The notes below the pieces were generated by a model that saw nothing but the letters and a program-made list of their open reading frames with translations, did no database searches and was not told the origin of the DNA. This document shows positions 27,364 to 35,762 of a stretch of DNA of 64,000 nt, piece by piece. The DNA comes from Pseudomonas capsici (GTDB taxonomy: Bacteria; Pseudomonadota; Gammaproteobacteria; Pseudomonadales; Pseudomonadaceae), in the NCBI RefSeq assembly GCF_017165765.1, contig NZ_JAFGZD010000003.1:248001-312000 (forward strand), read 5' to 3'. Both the position numbers and the translations under genes were made by a program. Numbering within the stretch: the first letter of the stretch is position 1; each line of letters opens with the position of its first letter.

Positions 27364-28191
27364 TTGTCTTCAGGTAATTTGGATTTTGAACAGTTCCGGG
27401 TCTTTCTGGAAAAAGCCTGTGGCATCCTGCTGGGGGAAAACAAGCAGTACCTGGTCTCCAGCCGTCTCAACAAGCTGATGGAGCAGCAGGGACTCAAGTC
27501 GCTTGGCGAGCTGGTGCAGCGTATCCAGTCGCAACCTCGCAGCGGTTTGCGCGAGCAGGTGGTCGATGCGATGACGACCAACGAAACCCTGTGGTTTCGT
27601 GATACCTATCCCTTCGAAGTGCTGAAGAACAAGGTGCTGCCCGAGCAGATCAAGGCCAGCCCGGGGCAGCGCTTGCGGATCTGGTCGGCGGCCTGTTCGT
27701 CCGGCCAGGAACCGTACTCGCTGTCGATGTCCATCGACGAGTTCGAGCGCAGCAATCCGGGTCAGCTCAAGGCGGGTGCACAGATCGTTGCGACCGACCT
27801 GTCAGGCGCGATGCTCACCAACTGCAAGACCGGTGAGTATGACAGCCTGGCAATCGGTCGTGGTCTGTCGCCGGATCGCCTGCAGCGTTACTTCGACGTG
27901 AAAAGTCCGGGGCGCTGGGTGGTCAAGGCTCCGATCAAGAGCCGTGTCGAGTTCCGCTCGTTCAACCTGCTCGACAGCTACGCGAGTCTTGGCAAGTTCG
28001 ACATCGTGTTCTGCCGCAACGTGTTGATCTACTTCTCGGCTGACGTGAAGAAAGACATTCTGTTGCGCATCCACGGCACGCTCAAGCCGGGTGGTTACCT
28101 GTTCCTGGGGGCTTCCGAAGCTCTCAACGGCTTGCCGGATCATTATCAGATGGTTCAGTGCAGTCCGGGGATTATCTACAAGGCCAAGTGA
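27364..28191 (+). CDS. cheR: Chemotaxis methyltransferase CheR
   Basis: 275 residues if read from TTG at 27364, which gives the family-typical start (M)SSGNLDFEQF with GAGAGG upstream. An ATG at 27343 would add seven residues. The N-terminal helical domain is followed by the SAM-binding domain (RIWSAACSSGQEPYSL, ATDLSGAML, FDIVFCRNVLIYF). CheR methylates glutamates of chemoreceptors with SAM for adaptation. Transcription ends at a clear terminator 20 nt downstream. Confidence 0.93.
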   Translation: MSSGNLDFEQFRVFLEKACGILLGENKQYLVSSRLNKLMEQQGLKSLGELVQRIQSQPRSGLREQVVDAMTTNETLWFRDTYPFEVLKNKVLPEQIKASPGQRLRIWSAACSSGQEPYSLSMSIDEFERSNPGQLKAGAQIVATDLSGAMLTNCKTGEYDSLAIGRGLSPDRLQRYFDVKSPGRWVVKAPIKSRVEFRSFNLLDSYASLGKFDIVFCRNVLIYFSADVKKDILLRIHGTLKPGGYLFLGASEALNGLPDHYQMVQCSPGIIYKAK

Positions 28192-28213
28192 TGGTCATGC
28201 AGGTATAAACATT

Positions 28214-28239
28214 AAAGAGACCTTCGGGTCTCTTTTTTT
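28214..28239 (+). terminator. Rho-independent terminator of cheVR
   Basis: AAAGAGACC-TTCG-GGTCTCTTT followed by more T. A 9-bp stem with a stable UUCG tetraloop. Confidence 0.95.
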
Positions 28240-28308
28240 GTTTGATAGTTGACGATTGATTTACAGGTTGATGCGATACGGGGGCTGTTCAGGTTGCGTA
28301 AGGAATTG

Positions 28309-28350
28309 CTTGCCGAGTCATGGATAATTAAATTTTCATGACTCGGCAAG
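28309..28350 (-). terminator. Hairpin after the FlhE-like gene
   Basis: CTTGCCGAGTCATG (28309-28322) and CATGACTCGGCAAG (28337-28350) form a perfect 14-bp stem around an AT-rich 14-nt loop, 14 nt beyond the stop. No T run follows on the minus strand, so it may act in stability as much as termination. Confidence 0.6.
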
Positions 28351-28363
28351 TCTCTATCCGGGA

Positions 28364-28789
28364 TTAATTATCCCAGTTGACGATGACTTGTGCCGGACCA
28401 CCCGATACCGGGGAGAACGAGCTTGAGCGATAGATTTGGTGATACAGGAAAAATGCCTGACTGGGCGACCTGTTGTTGAACGCTTGGGTCGTTCCGCTTC
28501 TCATGGAGGTTACGTTGATGCAGGAGTTGGTGTCGCCCTGGCACAGCCAGGCGGAGAAAGTTGCATTGGCCGGGATAGTGCCGATTGAATAATTCCAGCT
28601 GATAGAGGTTATCCGGCCACTGGCTGGAGGGGCGCCCAGAATTGGAAAGTTGGTGGTGTTCCATAGATTGGAAGAGTAGGTAGGGCGAACCACTGCGTCT
28701 CCCGCATAGGCACCTGCCGCCACGGCATGACCACCCACTGTGGTCAGTGCCAGTGCTGCTAAACATCCTAAAATACCTTTTCTTTTCAT
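28364..28789 (-). CDS. flhE: FlhE-like periplasmic flagellar protein
   Basis: 141 residues. A signal peptide (MKRKGILGCLAALALTTVGGHAVA) directs it to the periplasm. The mature part carries the FlhE pattern: ASGRITSISWNYS, then WLCQGDTNSCINV with a Cys pair, SGTTQAFNN, SFSPVSGGPAQVIVNW. In enterobacteria FlhE is encoded after flhBA and limits proton leakage through the export apparatus. Here it is alone, between cheR and an ABC export operon, and on the opposite strand to both. The assignment rests on pattern by eye. Other small Cys-pair secreted proteins are the alternative. Confidence 0.7.
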   Translation of the reverse strand: MKRKGILGCLAALALTTVGGHAVAAGAYAGDAVVRPTYSSNLWNTTNFPILGAPPASGRITSISWNYSIGTIPANATFSAWLCQGDTNSCINVTSMRSGTTQAFNNRSPSQAFFLYHQIYRSSSFSPVSGGPAQVIVNWDN

Positions 28790-29259
28790 CTTTAATGCTC
28801 CCTATAATCCATATTTCATTATTTTACAGAGCCACGTGCTGTCTTGGCAGGAAGGCTGGCACTTTATACCCTCTGATTTTTACTGAAACAAGGCAGTTTT
28901 ATAAAAAAACAATTTTAAGCGCTGTAGGAAACTCCATAGCATTCTTCGTGCCGGAATATCAGTGTCTTTAATTGGTGTAGATTGATATTTTTATTTTTCA
29001 GACTTCCGGCATCTGAGAAGCCGATGTACAGGTGCTTGATTTTCAGTAGTTTATGGTGGATTTTCTAAAGTTTCTTCCTGAAGTACTGGTTGCTTTGAAA
29101 ACTCTTGTCACATATTGCTTTTTTATGTCTTGGTTTTCATGAATGTTTCCATATAACGGGGGCGGGTGTTTGAAATTATTTTTGGGAAAAACTCCAACCT
29201 TCTCTGTTGAGATGCTATAAGGGCGGGCGAATACGAGGTCATGGAGAAGGCTGTACGCA
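28790..29259. other. AT-rich gap upstream of the ABC export operon
   Basis: About 470 bp, clearly AT-richer than the surroundings, between divergent genes (FlhE-like and ABC). I see no supported coding sequence. It must hold the promoter for the ABC operon and for the FlhE-like gene. Composition suggests acquired DNA. Confidence 0.55.
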
Positions 29260-30015
29260 ATGGAAGGGCAAGTCACTCAGGAGCAATGCAGAAGCGCCAC
29301 GCCGCTACCTTGCACAAACCTGATTCAACTGGATCGTATCTGCCATTCCTATCAGGCAGGCGCTGTATCTCACTCGGTTCTGCACGACGTCTCGCTGACC
29401 ATCGAGCGCGGCCAGAGCTGTGCCATTGTCGGCAGTTCCGGCTCAGGCAAGAGTACGCTGCTCAATATCCTCGGTCTGCTTGATCGCCCGACTGCCGGTG
29501 GCCTGTTTCTGGATGGGCTGGACATGGGCGATGCTTCTGCGCAATTGCGTGCCAAGGTTCGTAACCAGCTCATCGGTTTTGTCTTCCAGAGTTTCAATCT
29601 CCTGCCACGTCTGAATGCTCTGGATAACGTCGCCTTGCCGCTGTTGTATCGCGGCTATTCCCGTCACGCTGCCCGGGTGGCCGCGCAGCGTGAGATCGAG
29701 CGGGTGGGGCTGGCCGACAGGGCTCATCATCGTCCTGCCGAACTCTCCGGTGGTCAGCGGCAGAGGGTTGCCATTGCCCGAGCCCTGGTAGGCCAGCCCT
29801 CCCTGATTCTTGCCGATGAGCCGACCGGCAACCTCGACAGCGCTACGGCTTCCGAGATTCTTGCTCTGCTGCTTGCCCTGAACCGGGAGCAGGGCGTGAC
29901 ATTGATTGTTGTCACTCACGACAACTCCCTGGCCCGGCACATGCAGCGTTGCCTGCAGGTGCGTGATGGCTGTCTCGAAGAGCGGGTAGCGCCAGTCGGG
30001 ATGGCTCATGTCTGA
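29260..30015 (+). CDS. ABC transporter ATP-binding protein (MacB/LolD type)
   Basis: 251 residues, ATG behind GGAGAAGG. Complete nucleotide-binding domain: Walker A GSSGSGKST, Q-loop FVFQSFNLLP, signature LSGGQRQR, Walker B LILADEPTGNLDS and H-loop VVTHD. The N-terminal ~25 residues are extra. The phrase GLLDRPTAGGLFLDGLD and the ADEPTGNLDS signature are typical of the MacB/LolD/FtsE mechanotransmission group. It overlaps the permease gene by 8 nt and is the first gene of a four-gene tripartite efflux operon. Confidence 0.93.
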   Translation: MEGQVTQEQCRSATPLPCTNLIQLDRICHSYQAGAVSHSVLHDVSLTIERGQSCAIVGSSGSGKSTLLNILGLLDRPTAGGLFLDGLDMGDASAQLRAKVRNQLIGFVFQSFNLLPRLNALDNVALPLLYRGYSRHAARVAAQREIERVGLADRAHHRPAELSGGQRQRVAIARALVGQPSLILADEPTGNLDSATASEILALLLALNREQGVTLIVVTHDNSLARHMQRCLQVRDGCLEERVAPVGMAHV

Positions 30016-31222
30016 GGAGCGGTTCGCAAGTTACGGCCCGTCGCTTGGGCAGATATTCCTGGAGCCCTTGAACAGTTTGCGTCTCCTGGGGCGCAGATCG
30101 TTGCTGGCCCTGCTGGGCATTGCCGTGGGATGTGCTTCGGTGGTCGCTCTGTTGAACATTGGCCAGAACGCGGCCAATGAGGCCATCAGTGCATTCAAGG
30201 GGCTTGGCAGCGACATGCTGGTGGTCAGCTTTGCGGCACCGCCGGGGATGAGGATGCGTCCGGCACCGGCCACGCTGGATATTCCGGCGGCCATGGAGGC
30301 GGTTCCCGGAATTCTTCATATCGCGCCTGTCATGATGCTATCGACCAGAGTGAGCCTTGATGGCCGCGCGCACAATGTAAATGTCGCGGGTACTTCCGGC
30401 GACCTGGTGGCCGTGCTTGGATTGCGTGTTGCCCAGGGCCGGTTCCTTTCCAGCTACGACAGCCGCAGCACCTATGCCGTGCTGGGGGCGCAAGTGGCCC
30501 GCGAGCTGGGCATCGAGAGCCTTCGGGATGTGGCGGGAAGGCGTATCCAGATCGACGGTTATCTTTTTGAAATAGTCGGAATCCTGTCCGGCCATGGGCA
30601 GAACCCGCTTATCCCCGTTTCAGTGGATGACGCTGTTTTCGTCCCCATCGAAGGCATGCGGCGCGTCAGTTCAAAGCCGGAAATCAATAATGTCATCGCC
30701 AGAGGCAGTAGCAGCGAAACGCTGGAGCGCGATGGTAACGCCTTGACGGGCTACCTGCAGACGCTGGCGCCGGGTCGCGATGTCCAGGTGCAGATTCCCC
30801 AGCAGTTGATTGATGGTCTGGCGCAGCAGTCCCGTACCTTTTCTTATCTGCTGGCAGGTCTGGGCGGGATCTCCCTGCTGGTAGGCGGTGTTGGAGTCAT
30901 GAATGTGATGGTCATGAATGTGTCCGAGCGACGCCGGGAGATTGGTGTTCGCATGGCGCTGGGTGCGCGTCCTGTCGATATCGGGCGACTGTTCCTGCTG
31001 GAGGCGGCGGTGCTGTCCATTGCGGGAGCGACGATTGGGGCGTGTCTGGGTCTTGTCGCTGCGTGGTTGTTTTCGGTGGTGTCGGGCTGGGGATTTACCT
31101 TGTCGCTTCCTTCTCTCCCGCTGGGTATTGTCAGTTCATTGCTGGTGGGGCTTTTCTTTGGTTTGAATCCGGCCCTTATGGCAGCTCGCCTGGAGCCGGT
31201 ACAGGCGCTGCGCGATGATTGA
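30008..31222 (+). CDS. ABC transporter permease, MacB/FtsX family
   Basis: 404 residues. One N-terminal membrane helix (LALLGIAVGCASVVALLNIG), a large periplasmic domain (about residues 60-270), then three C-terminal helices separated by the conserved MNVMVMNVSERRREIGVRMALGARP stretch. This is the MacB core topology, without a fused ATPase; the ATPase is the preceding gene. Such permeases push substrates from the periplasm into TolC-type channels rather than importing them. It overlaps its neighbours by 8 nt on both sides, so the operon is tightly coupled. Confidence 0.92.
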   Translation: MSEERFASYGPSLGQIFLEPLNSLRLLGRRSLLALLGIAVGCASVVALLNIGQNAANEAISAFKGLGSDMLVVSFAAPPGMRMRPAPATLDIPAAMEAVPGILHIAPVMMLSTRVSLDGRAHNVNVAGTSGDLVAVLGLRVAQGRFLSSYDSRSTYAVLGAQVARELGIESLRDVAGRRIQIDGYLFEIVGILSGHGQNPLIPVSVDDAVFVPIEGMRRVSSKPEINNVIARGSSSETLERDGNALTGYLQTLAPGRDVQVQIPQQLIDGLAQQSRTFSYLLAGLGGISLLVGGVGVMNVMVMNVSERRREIGVRMALGARPVDIGRLFLLEAAVLSIAGATIGACLGLVAAWLFSVVSGWGFTLSLPSLPLGIVSSLLVGLFFGLNPALMAARLEPVQALRDD

Positions 31223-32690
31223 TCTTTATCGGAGTCTGGCCGTGTTTTGCCTGGTTCTTGGTGGCCTGCAGTCTTCAGTGGCGGCATCTCTTGCGCCAGC
31301 TGCTCCAAGCATGCCGAGTCGTACCGTATCCCTGAATGAGCAGACGATCGAACTTACCCTGGCCGATGCGGTATTTCTGGGCTTGCGGGACAATCGCTCC
31401 ATTCGCAGCGCCTATCTTGATCGTATCGCTCAGAAGTTCGATTTGCGCGTTGCCGAGGACCGGTTTACGCCCAAGCTGGTGCTCAGCAGCCGTTACCTGG
31501 CGGCACGCAATCAGGGCGATCACCGTCGTCAGGCTGAAGTCATTCCCCAGACCACGATGCTGGGTGAATACGGGACCCAGCTTTCTCTGGCCTGGTCGAA
31601 TCAACTGACCATGGCCAACACGGCAGGGCGCACTCGTAACGATGGCGCAACCCTGACGATCATTCAGCCCTTGCTGCGAGGTGCCGGCAAGGATGTTGCC
31701 ACGGCTCCTGTGCGTTTGGCGGTGCTCTCGGAGAAGGTCAATCGCCTGACTCTGAAGTCTACCGTTTCGGACACCATTACCCGGATCATCACCGGGTATC
31801 GTGAATTGTTGCGTGCTCAGGAGCAGGTGCGTATCGCGCGTGATGCTCTTGAGCGCTCACGCCAGTTGCTTGACGCAAACAGGGCGATGATTGCTGCGGG
31901 GCAGATGGCAGAGTTCGACATTGTCCAGACTGAAGCCGATGTCGCCACTCAGGAGCTGGCGATAGAGGAGGCAGCCAACCAGCTGGATGCCAGTCGTCTG
32001 GAATTGCTTCGGCTCCTGGCTCTGGATCTGGGGACGCGATTGCGTGCGGTAGAGGTGCTCGATGCGCGTCGCATCGAAGTCAGTGCCAAGCAGGCGCTGG
32101 TTACCGCAAGGGAGCGGCAGCCCGGCTATCTCACCCGCCTGATTGCCGGCAAGCAGGCGGAAATCAATCTTCTTGTCGCACGCAACGAGCGGCTGTGGGA
32201 TGTGTCATTGATCGGTGGGGCCACTCAGGTGCGTGACCGCGTTCAGAATGATTTCGGCCCAGGCACAACCCGTACATGGGAAGGCTATGCCGGTATTCAG
32301 ATCGATATTCCGATTGGTGATCTGAGTCGGCGGCAAGCCGAGGTGCGAGCTCGGGTCGATGTGGAGAATCAGGAGTTGCTTCTGGCTGAGGCGGATCAGT
32401 CCCTGGCGCAGGATGTGGGGGATGGGGTGCGCGATCTGGGCACCCGCTGGCGGCAGTATGAGATTTCCCAGCGTGCGCGCGAGTTGTCGCTTCGCAAGCT
32501 GGAGATCGAGCGGGAAAAATTGCAGTCCGGCCGCTCCAGCAACTTCCAGGTCCTGAGTTTCGAGGCCGATCTGCGAAATGCCGAAAATGCCCGTCTCAAC
32601 TCATTGATTGCTTACCTCAATGCCCAGACCAGTCTGGATCAGACGCTGGGTACTACTCTGGAGAGCTGGGATATTGATCTCAATGACTAA
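31215..32690 (+). CDS. TolC-family outer-membrane channel protein
   Basis: 491 residues with a signal peptide (LAVFCLVLGGLQSSVAAS). Two TolC-like halves are visible, with the long helical stretches (for example QEQVRIARDALERSRQLLDANRAMI) and the second-repeat region ending STTLES-like (LDQTLGTTLESWDIDLND). The family forms trimeric channels across the outer membrane and periplasm. It completes the export path with the MacB-type pump and the adaptor gene that overlaps its end by 8 nt. Confidence 0.88.
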   Translation: MIDLYRSLAVFCLVLGGLQSSVAASLAPAAPSMPSRTVSLNEQTIELTLADAVFLGLRDNRSIRSAYLDRIAQKFDLRVAEDRFTPKLVLSSRYLAARNQGDHRRQAEVIPQTTMLGEYGTQLSLAWSNQLTMANTAGRTRNDGATLTIIQPLLRGAGKDVATAPVRLAVLSEKVNRLTLKSTVSDTITRIITGYRELLRAQEQVRIARDALERSRQLLDANRAMIAAGQMAEFDIVQTEADVATQELAIEEAANQLDASRLELLRLLALDLGTRLRAVEVLDARRIEVSAKQALVTARERQPGYLTRLIAGKQAEINLLVARNERLWDVSLIGGATQVRDRVQNDFGPGTTRTWEGYAGIQIDIPIGDLSRRQAEVRARVDVENQELLLAEADQSLAQDVGDGVRDLGTRWRQYEISQRARELSLRKLEIEREKLQSGRSSNFQVLSFEADLRNAENARLNSLIAYLNAQTSLDQTLGTTLESWDIDLND

Positions 32691-33960
32691 GTATCTGGCG
32701 CGATTACGCACTTCTCGCGTCGCTGTCCGGGCTGTTGCCGGTGTGGTGGCGGCAGGGCTGGTGGCAGGCCTTGTCTATGGCTATCAGTCGCAGTCCGAAT
32801 CGACATCGCCAGACACTCAATGGATAGCCGTGCAGCCGCAATTGCTGGAAAGCCAGTTGGGGGTGGTGGGGCGAATCGAGGCGGCCAGCCGGTCGACGCT
32901 GGCGGCTCCCTTTGACGGTGTCGTGCAGCAGGTCGCCGTCGTCGAGGGGCAACGGGTCGAGCGTGGCCAGCACCTGCTGACTCTGGATACCACGCAACTG
33001 GATATTCAGTTGCGTGAAGCGCTGGCTGCCCAGTTGAAGCTTCAGCGCACAGTCAAGGATATGGACAATTGGGCGCAGGGCGAAGAGGTGGCGCGTGCGC
33101 GTCGAGCGCTCACGAATGCTCAATACGGACTGAGCGATACCGAGAGAAAGCTGGCCGATACGCGCCGCTTGTTCGAGCGGGGTATCGTTGCCCGCATGGA
33201 TGTGGATTCCCTTGAGCAGCAGGCCAGGATACAGCGACTGGACATGACGGCCTCGCAGTCGGAATTGAATGCAGTCATGGAGAAGGGCAGGGGTGAAAAT
33301 CGCCAGATAGCCGATATGGAGCTGGCCAATGCCCAGTCGCGCTACCAGGCCTTGCAGGCTCTGCATGCCCGCCGCGAGATTGAGGCACCGTTTGCCGGGA
33401 TTGTGTTGCGTCCGCAAAGGCCGGAAGGAGGGGCTGCTCCCCTGATCCAGCAAGGGATGCGCATGACTCAGGGAACAGCGCTTTTTGAGCTGGCGAGCCT
33501 GGAGCAGATCAGGGCGGTTGCCCGGGTCGAAGAAGTCGATCTGCATCAGTTGGCCGATGGCATGCCGGTGCAGGTCACGGGTGATGGCTTCGAGGGTATT
33601 ACTCTGCAGGGAACCCTGTCTTCGATTGCTGCGCAGGGCGTGGCCCCCGATTTCGGTGGCGGCACGACGTACGAAGTCATTATCAGCATCGCTCCCCTGA
33701 CACCGGCCCAGCAGGCGAAAGTCCGCCTTGGCATGAGTGCCCGGCTGGCTATCGTCACCCACAGGACAGACAATGGTTTCGCAGTCCCTTCCGAGGTGTT
33801 GCGTCAGGATGCCGAGGGCAGAACCTTTGTCATGTATCGACAGGCAATGAACGCTGCGCCGCAGCAGGTCATGGTCACTGCCGGACGTGCAATGCCTCAG
33901 GGTGTCGAAGTCTCGGGCCTGAAACCCGGTTATGTCGAGTTGCCAGGCACTCCCCGGTGA
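32683..33960 (+). CDS. HlyD-family periplasmic adaptor (membrane fusion protein)
   Basis: 425 residues from the ATG inside the end of the TolC gene (MTKYLARLRT). One N-terminal membrane anchor (AVRAVAGVVAAGLVAGLVYG) precedes a biotinyl-lipoyl half (RSTLAAPFDGVVQQVAVVEGQ), a long coiled-coil hairpin (about 120-230), the returning lipoyl strand (REIEAPFAGIVLRPQRPEGG) and a beta-barrel domain. It bridges the inner-membrane pump and the outer-membrane channel. The cargo is unknown; no precursor peptide gene is evident in the operon. Confidence 0.9.
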   Translation: MTKYLARLRTSRVAVRAVAGVVAAGLVAGLVYGYQSQSESTSPDTQWIAVQPQLLESQLGVVGRIEAASRSTLAAPFDGVVQQVAVVEGQRVERGQHLLTLDTTQLDIQLREALAAQLKLQRTVKDMDNWAQGEEVARARRALTNAQYGLSDTERKLADTRRLFERGIVARMDVDSLEQQARIQRLDMTASQSELNAVMEKGRGENRQIADMELANAQSRYQALQALHARREIEAPFAGIVLRPQRPEGGAAPLIQQGMRMTQGTALFELASLEQIRAVARVEEVDLHQLADGMPVQVTGDGFEGITLQGTLSSIAAQGVAPDFGGGTTYEVIISIAPLTPAQQAKVRLGMSARLAIVTHRTDNGFAVPSEVLRQDAEGRTFVMYRQAMNAAPQQVMVTAGRAMPQGVEVSGLKPGYVELPGTPR

Positions 33961-33972
33961 CATGATTCTGCA

Positions 33973-34001
33973 GTCCGCGGCAAGCCGCTCCTGCCGCGGA
34001 C
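33973..34001. repeat. REP-like hairpin after the export operon
   Basis: GTCCGCGGCA and TGCCGCGGAC form a perfect 10-bp stem around agccgctcc, the GC-rich core typical of Pseudomonas REP sequences. It sits 13 nt after the adaptor stop and may also terminate the operon. Confidence 0.7.
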
Positions 34002-34123
34002 ATGGCAAAAAAACGGCGCATCCCTTGCCGCTTTACCCTTCCCCAGCGGAAATGCCTTGCCGCTTTTCTGGCATTGCCGCCCCGGCAATCGCTACAAGCC
34101 CCGCAAATACTGGCTTTGTGGAT

Positions 34124-34140
34124 TTGGCACGCCGATTGCT
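34124..34140 (+). promoter_or_regulatory. Sigma54 promoter of the flgB operon
   Basis: TTGGCACGCCGATTGCT has GG and GC exactly 10 nt apart, a full match to the TGGCAC-N5-TTGC sigma54 consensus. It lies 47 nt upstream of the flgB ATG. Expected activators are FleQ and/or FleR. Confidence 0.92.
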
Positions 34141-34186
34141 TTCTCAGTGATACGAGAATCAGGTCAACCGGCAAAGGTTTCCCGAA

Positions 34187-34594
34187 ATGAGCATCAGCTT
34201 CGATAAAGCATTAGGCATTCACGAAAAGGCCCTCAACTTCCGGGCTCAGCGTGCAGAGGTGTTGGCCAACAACATTTCCAACGCCGACACCCCGAATTTC
34301 AAGGCCCGTGATCTGGACTTTTCCTCGGTGCTGGCTGCCGAAAGCGAAAAGGCTCAGAACGGTCGTTTTGCGCTGAACATGACCAATAACCGTCATATCG
34401 AAGCCGAGGGCATGAGCAATGGCGACGGTACTCTGATGTACCGCACTCCGTCTCAGCCTTCGCTGGACCAGAACACCGTCGATTCGCAGATCGAGCAGGC
34501 CAGCTACACCGATAACGCCATGGGCTTCCAGGCCAGTTTCACCCTGCTCAACAGCAAGTTCAAAGGGCTGGTTGCAGCCCTTCGCGGAGAATAA
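34187..34594 (+). CDS. flgB: Flagellar basal-body rod protein FlgB
   Basis: 135 residues. Rod-family N-terminus with the conserved RAEVLANNISNADTPNFKARDLDF and a helical C-terminus (MGFQASFTLLNSKFKGLVAALRGE). FlgB forms the proximal rod in the periplasm together with FliE. First gene of flgBCDE, behind a sigma54 promoter; flgC starts 3 nt after its stop. Confidence 0.97.
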   Translation: MSISFDKALGIHEKALNFRAQRAEVLANNISNADTPNFKARDLDFSSVLAAESEKAQNGRFALNMTNNRHIEAEGMSNGDGTLMYRTPSQPSLDQNTVDSQIEQASYTDNAMGFQASFTLLNSKFKGLVAALRGE

Positions 34595-34597
34595 TTC

Positions 34598-35038
34598 ATG
34601 TCACTAGCCAATGTGTTCAACATTGCCGGTAGCGCCATGAGTGCCCAGACCACGCGTCTGAACACCACGGCCAGTAACATCGCCAACGCCGAGACCGTGT
34701 CGTCGAGCATGGATCAGACCTACCGCGCCCGTCATCCGGTGTTCGCGACCGTACTGCAGAATCAGCAGTCCACCGGTGGCTCGCTGTTTCAGGATCAGGG
34801 CGATGCCGGTCAGGGGGTTCAGGTCAGCGGCATCATCGAAGACAGCTCCAACCTTGAAGCGCGCTACGAGCCTAATCATCCCTCGGCTGACAAGAACGGG
34901 TATGTCTACTACCCCAACGTCAATGTCGTCGAAGAAATGGCCGACATGATTTCCGCTAGCCGTTCGTTCCAGACGAACGCCGAAATCATGAACACCGCAA
35001 AATCCATGATGCAGAAGGTTCTGACCCTCGGTCAGTGA
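34598..35038 (+). CDS. flgC: Flagellar basal-body rod protein FlgC
   Basis: 146 residues. N-terminal MSLANVFNIAGSAMSAQTTRLNTT with ASNIANAETV, and C-terminal VNVVEEMADMISASRSFQTN, the paired helices that pack into the rod. Proximal rod subunit exported by the flagellar type III system. Tightly spaced in flgBCDE, consistent with co-translation. Confidence 0.97.
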   Translation: MSLANVFNIAGSAMSAQTTRLNTTASNIANAETVSSSMDQTYRARHPVFATVLQNQQSTGGSLFQDQGDAGQGVQVSGIIEDSSNLEARYEPNHPSADKNGYVYYPNVNVVEEMADMISASRSFQTNAEIMNTAKSMMQKVLTLGQ

Positions 35039-35053
35039 TAAAGGGCGAACGTT

Positions 35054-35734
35054 ATGGCCGTTGAAAACGATGTATCGACGAGTTTTATAAACTCGCTGCA
35101 GAACCCCAAAGCCAGTGCGAGCAGTTCAGGCGAAGCACTGGGCAAGGATGCGTTCCTGCAGTTGCTCGTCACCCAGATGAAGAACCAGAACCCGCTGGAT
35201 CCGCAGGACAACACGCAGTTCGTTGCGCAGTTGGCGCAGTTCAGCAGTCTGGAAAGCATGCAGAACCTGACGTCGACCGTTGATTCGATTGCGACCAGTT
35301 ACAAGTCCTCCCAGGCCTTGCAGGCTTCTTCGCTGGTGGGGCGTTCGGTGATTGTCGAGACCGGTACCGCTCAGGTGGATACCACCAAGGGTCTGACCGG
35401 TTCGGTTGTCATACCGTCTTCGACTTCGGCCACTACGGTCAAGGTCTACGATGCCAGCAATAATCTGGTGGACACCATCGACCTGGGCTCCAAGAACGCA
35501 GGCAATGCCAGTTTCACCTGGGATGGCCTCAACAGTGAGGGCACCGCCATGCCGTCGGGGACCTACAGCTTTATTGCAAATGGCACTATCAACGGCACGA
35601 ACAACGGTCTCTCGACTTACCTGCCAGCCACCGTCAATAGCGTGACAACGGCTGTGAGTGGCGGGGAAATGACTCTAAACCTGGCTGGCGGCAATTCGAT
35701 CGCTCTGTCCAAAGTGCAATCAATCGGAATATAG
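35054..35734 (+). CDS. flgD: Hook cap / scaffold protein FlgD
   Basis: 226 residues. N-terminal LGKDAFLQLLVTQMKNQNPLDPQDNTQF is the FlgD signature; the C-terminal half has a FlgD Ig-like/Tudor region (NASFTWDGLNSEGTAMPSGTYSF). FlgD caps the growing hook so FlgE can add, and is shed when FlgK arrives. Lies between flgC and flgE in the usual order. Confidence 0.96.
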   Translation: MAVENDVSTSFINSLQNPKASASSSGEALGKDAFLQLLVTQMKNQNPLDPQDNTQFVAQLAQFSSLESMQNLTSTVDSIATSYKSSQALQASSLVGRSVIVETGTAQVDTTKGLTGSVVIPSSTSATTVKVYDASNNLVDTIDLGSKNAGNASFTWDGLNSEGTAMPSGTYSFIANGTINGTNNGLSTYLPATVNSVTTAVSGGEMTLNLAGGNSIALSKVQSIGI

Positions 35735-35762
35735 AGCCGACTAGACGGCGTAGGAGTGGTAC

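Noticed and set aside
28790..29259. Short open frames as precursor peptide genes for the ABC exporter
   Set aside because: None has a convincing ribosome site, leader with a double-glycine site or plausible composition.
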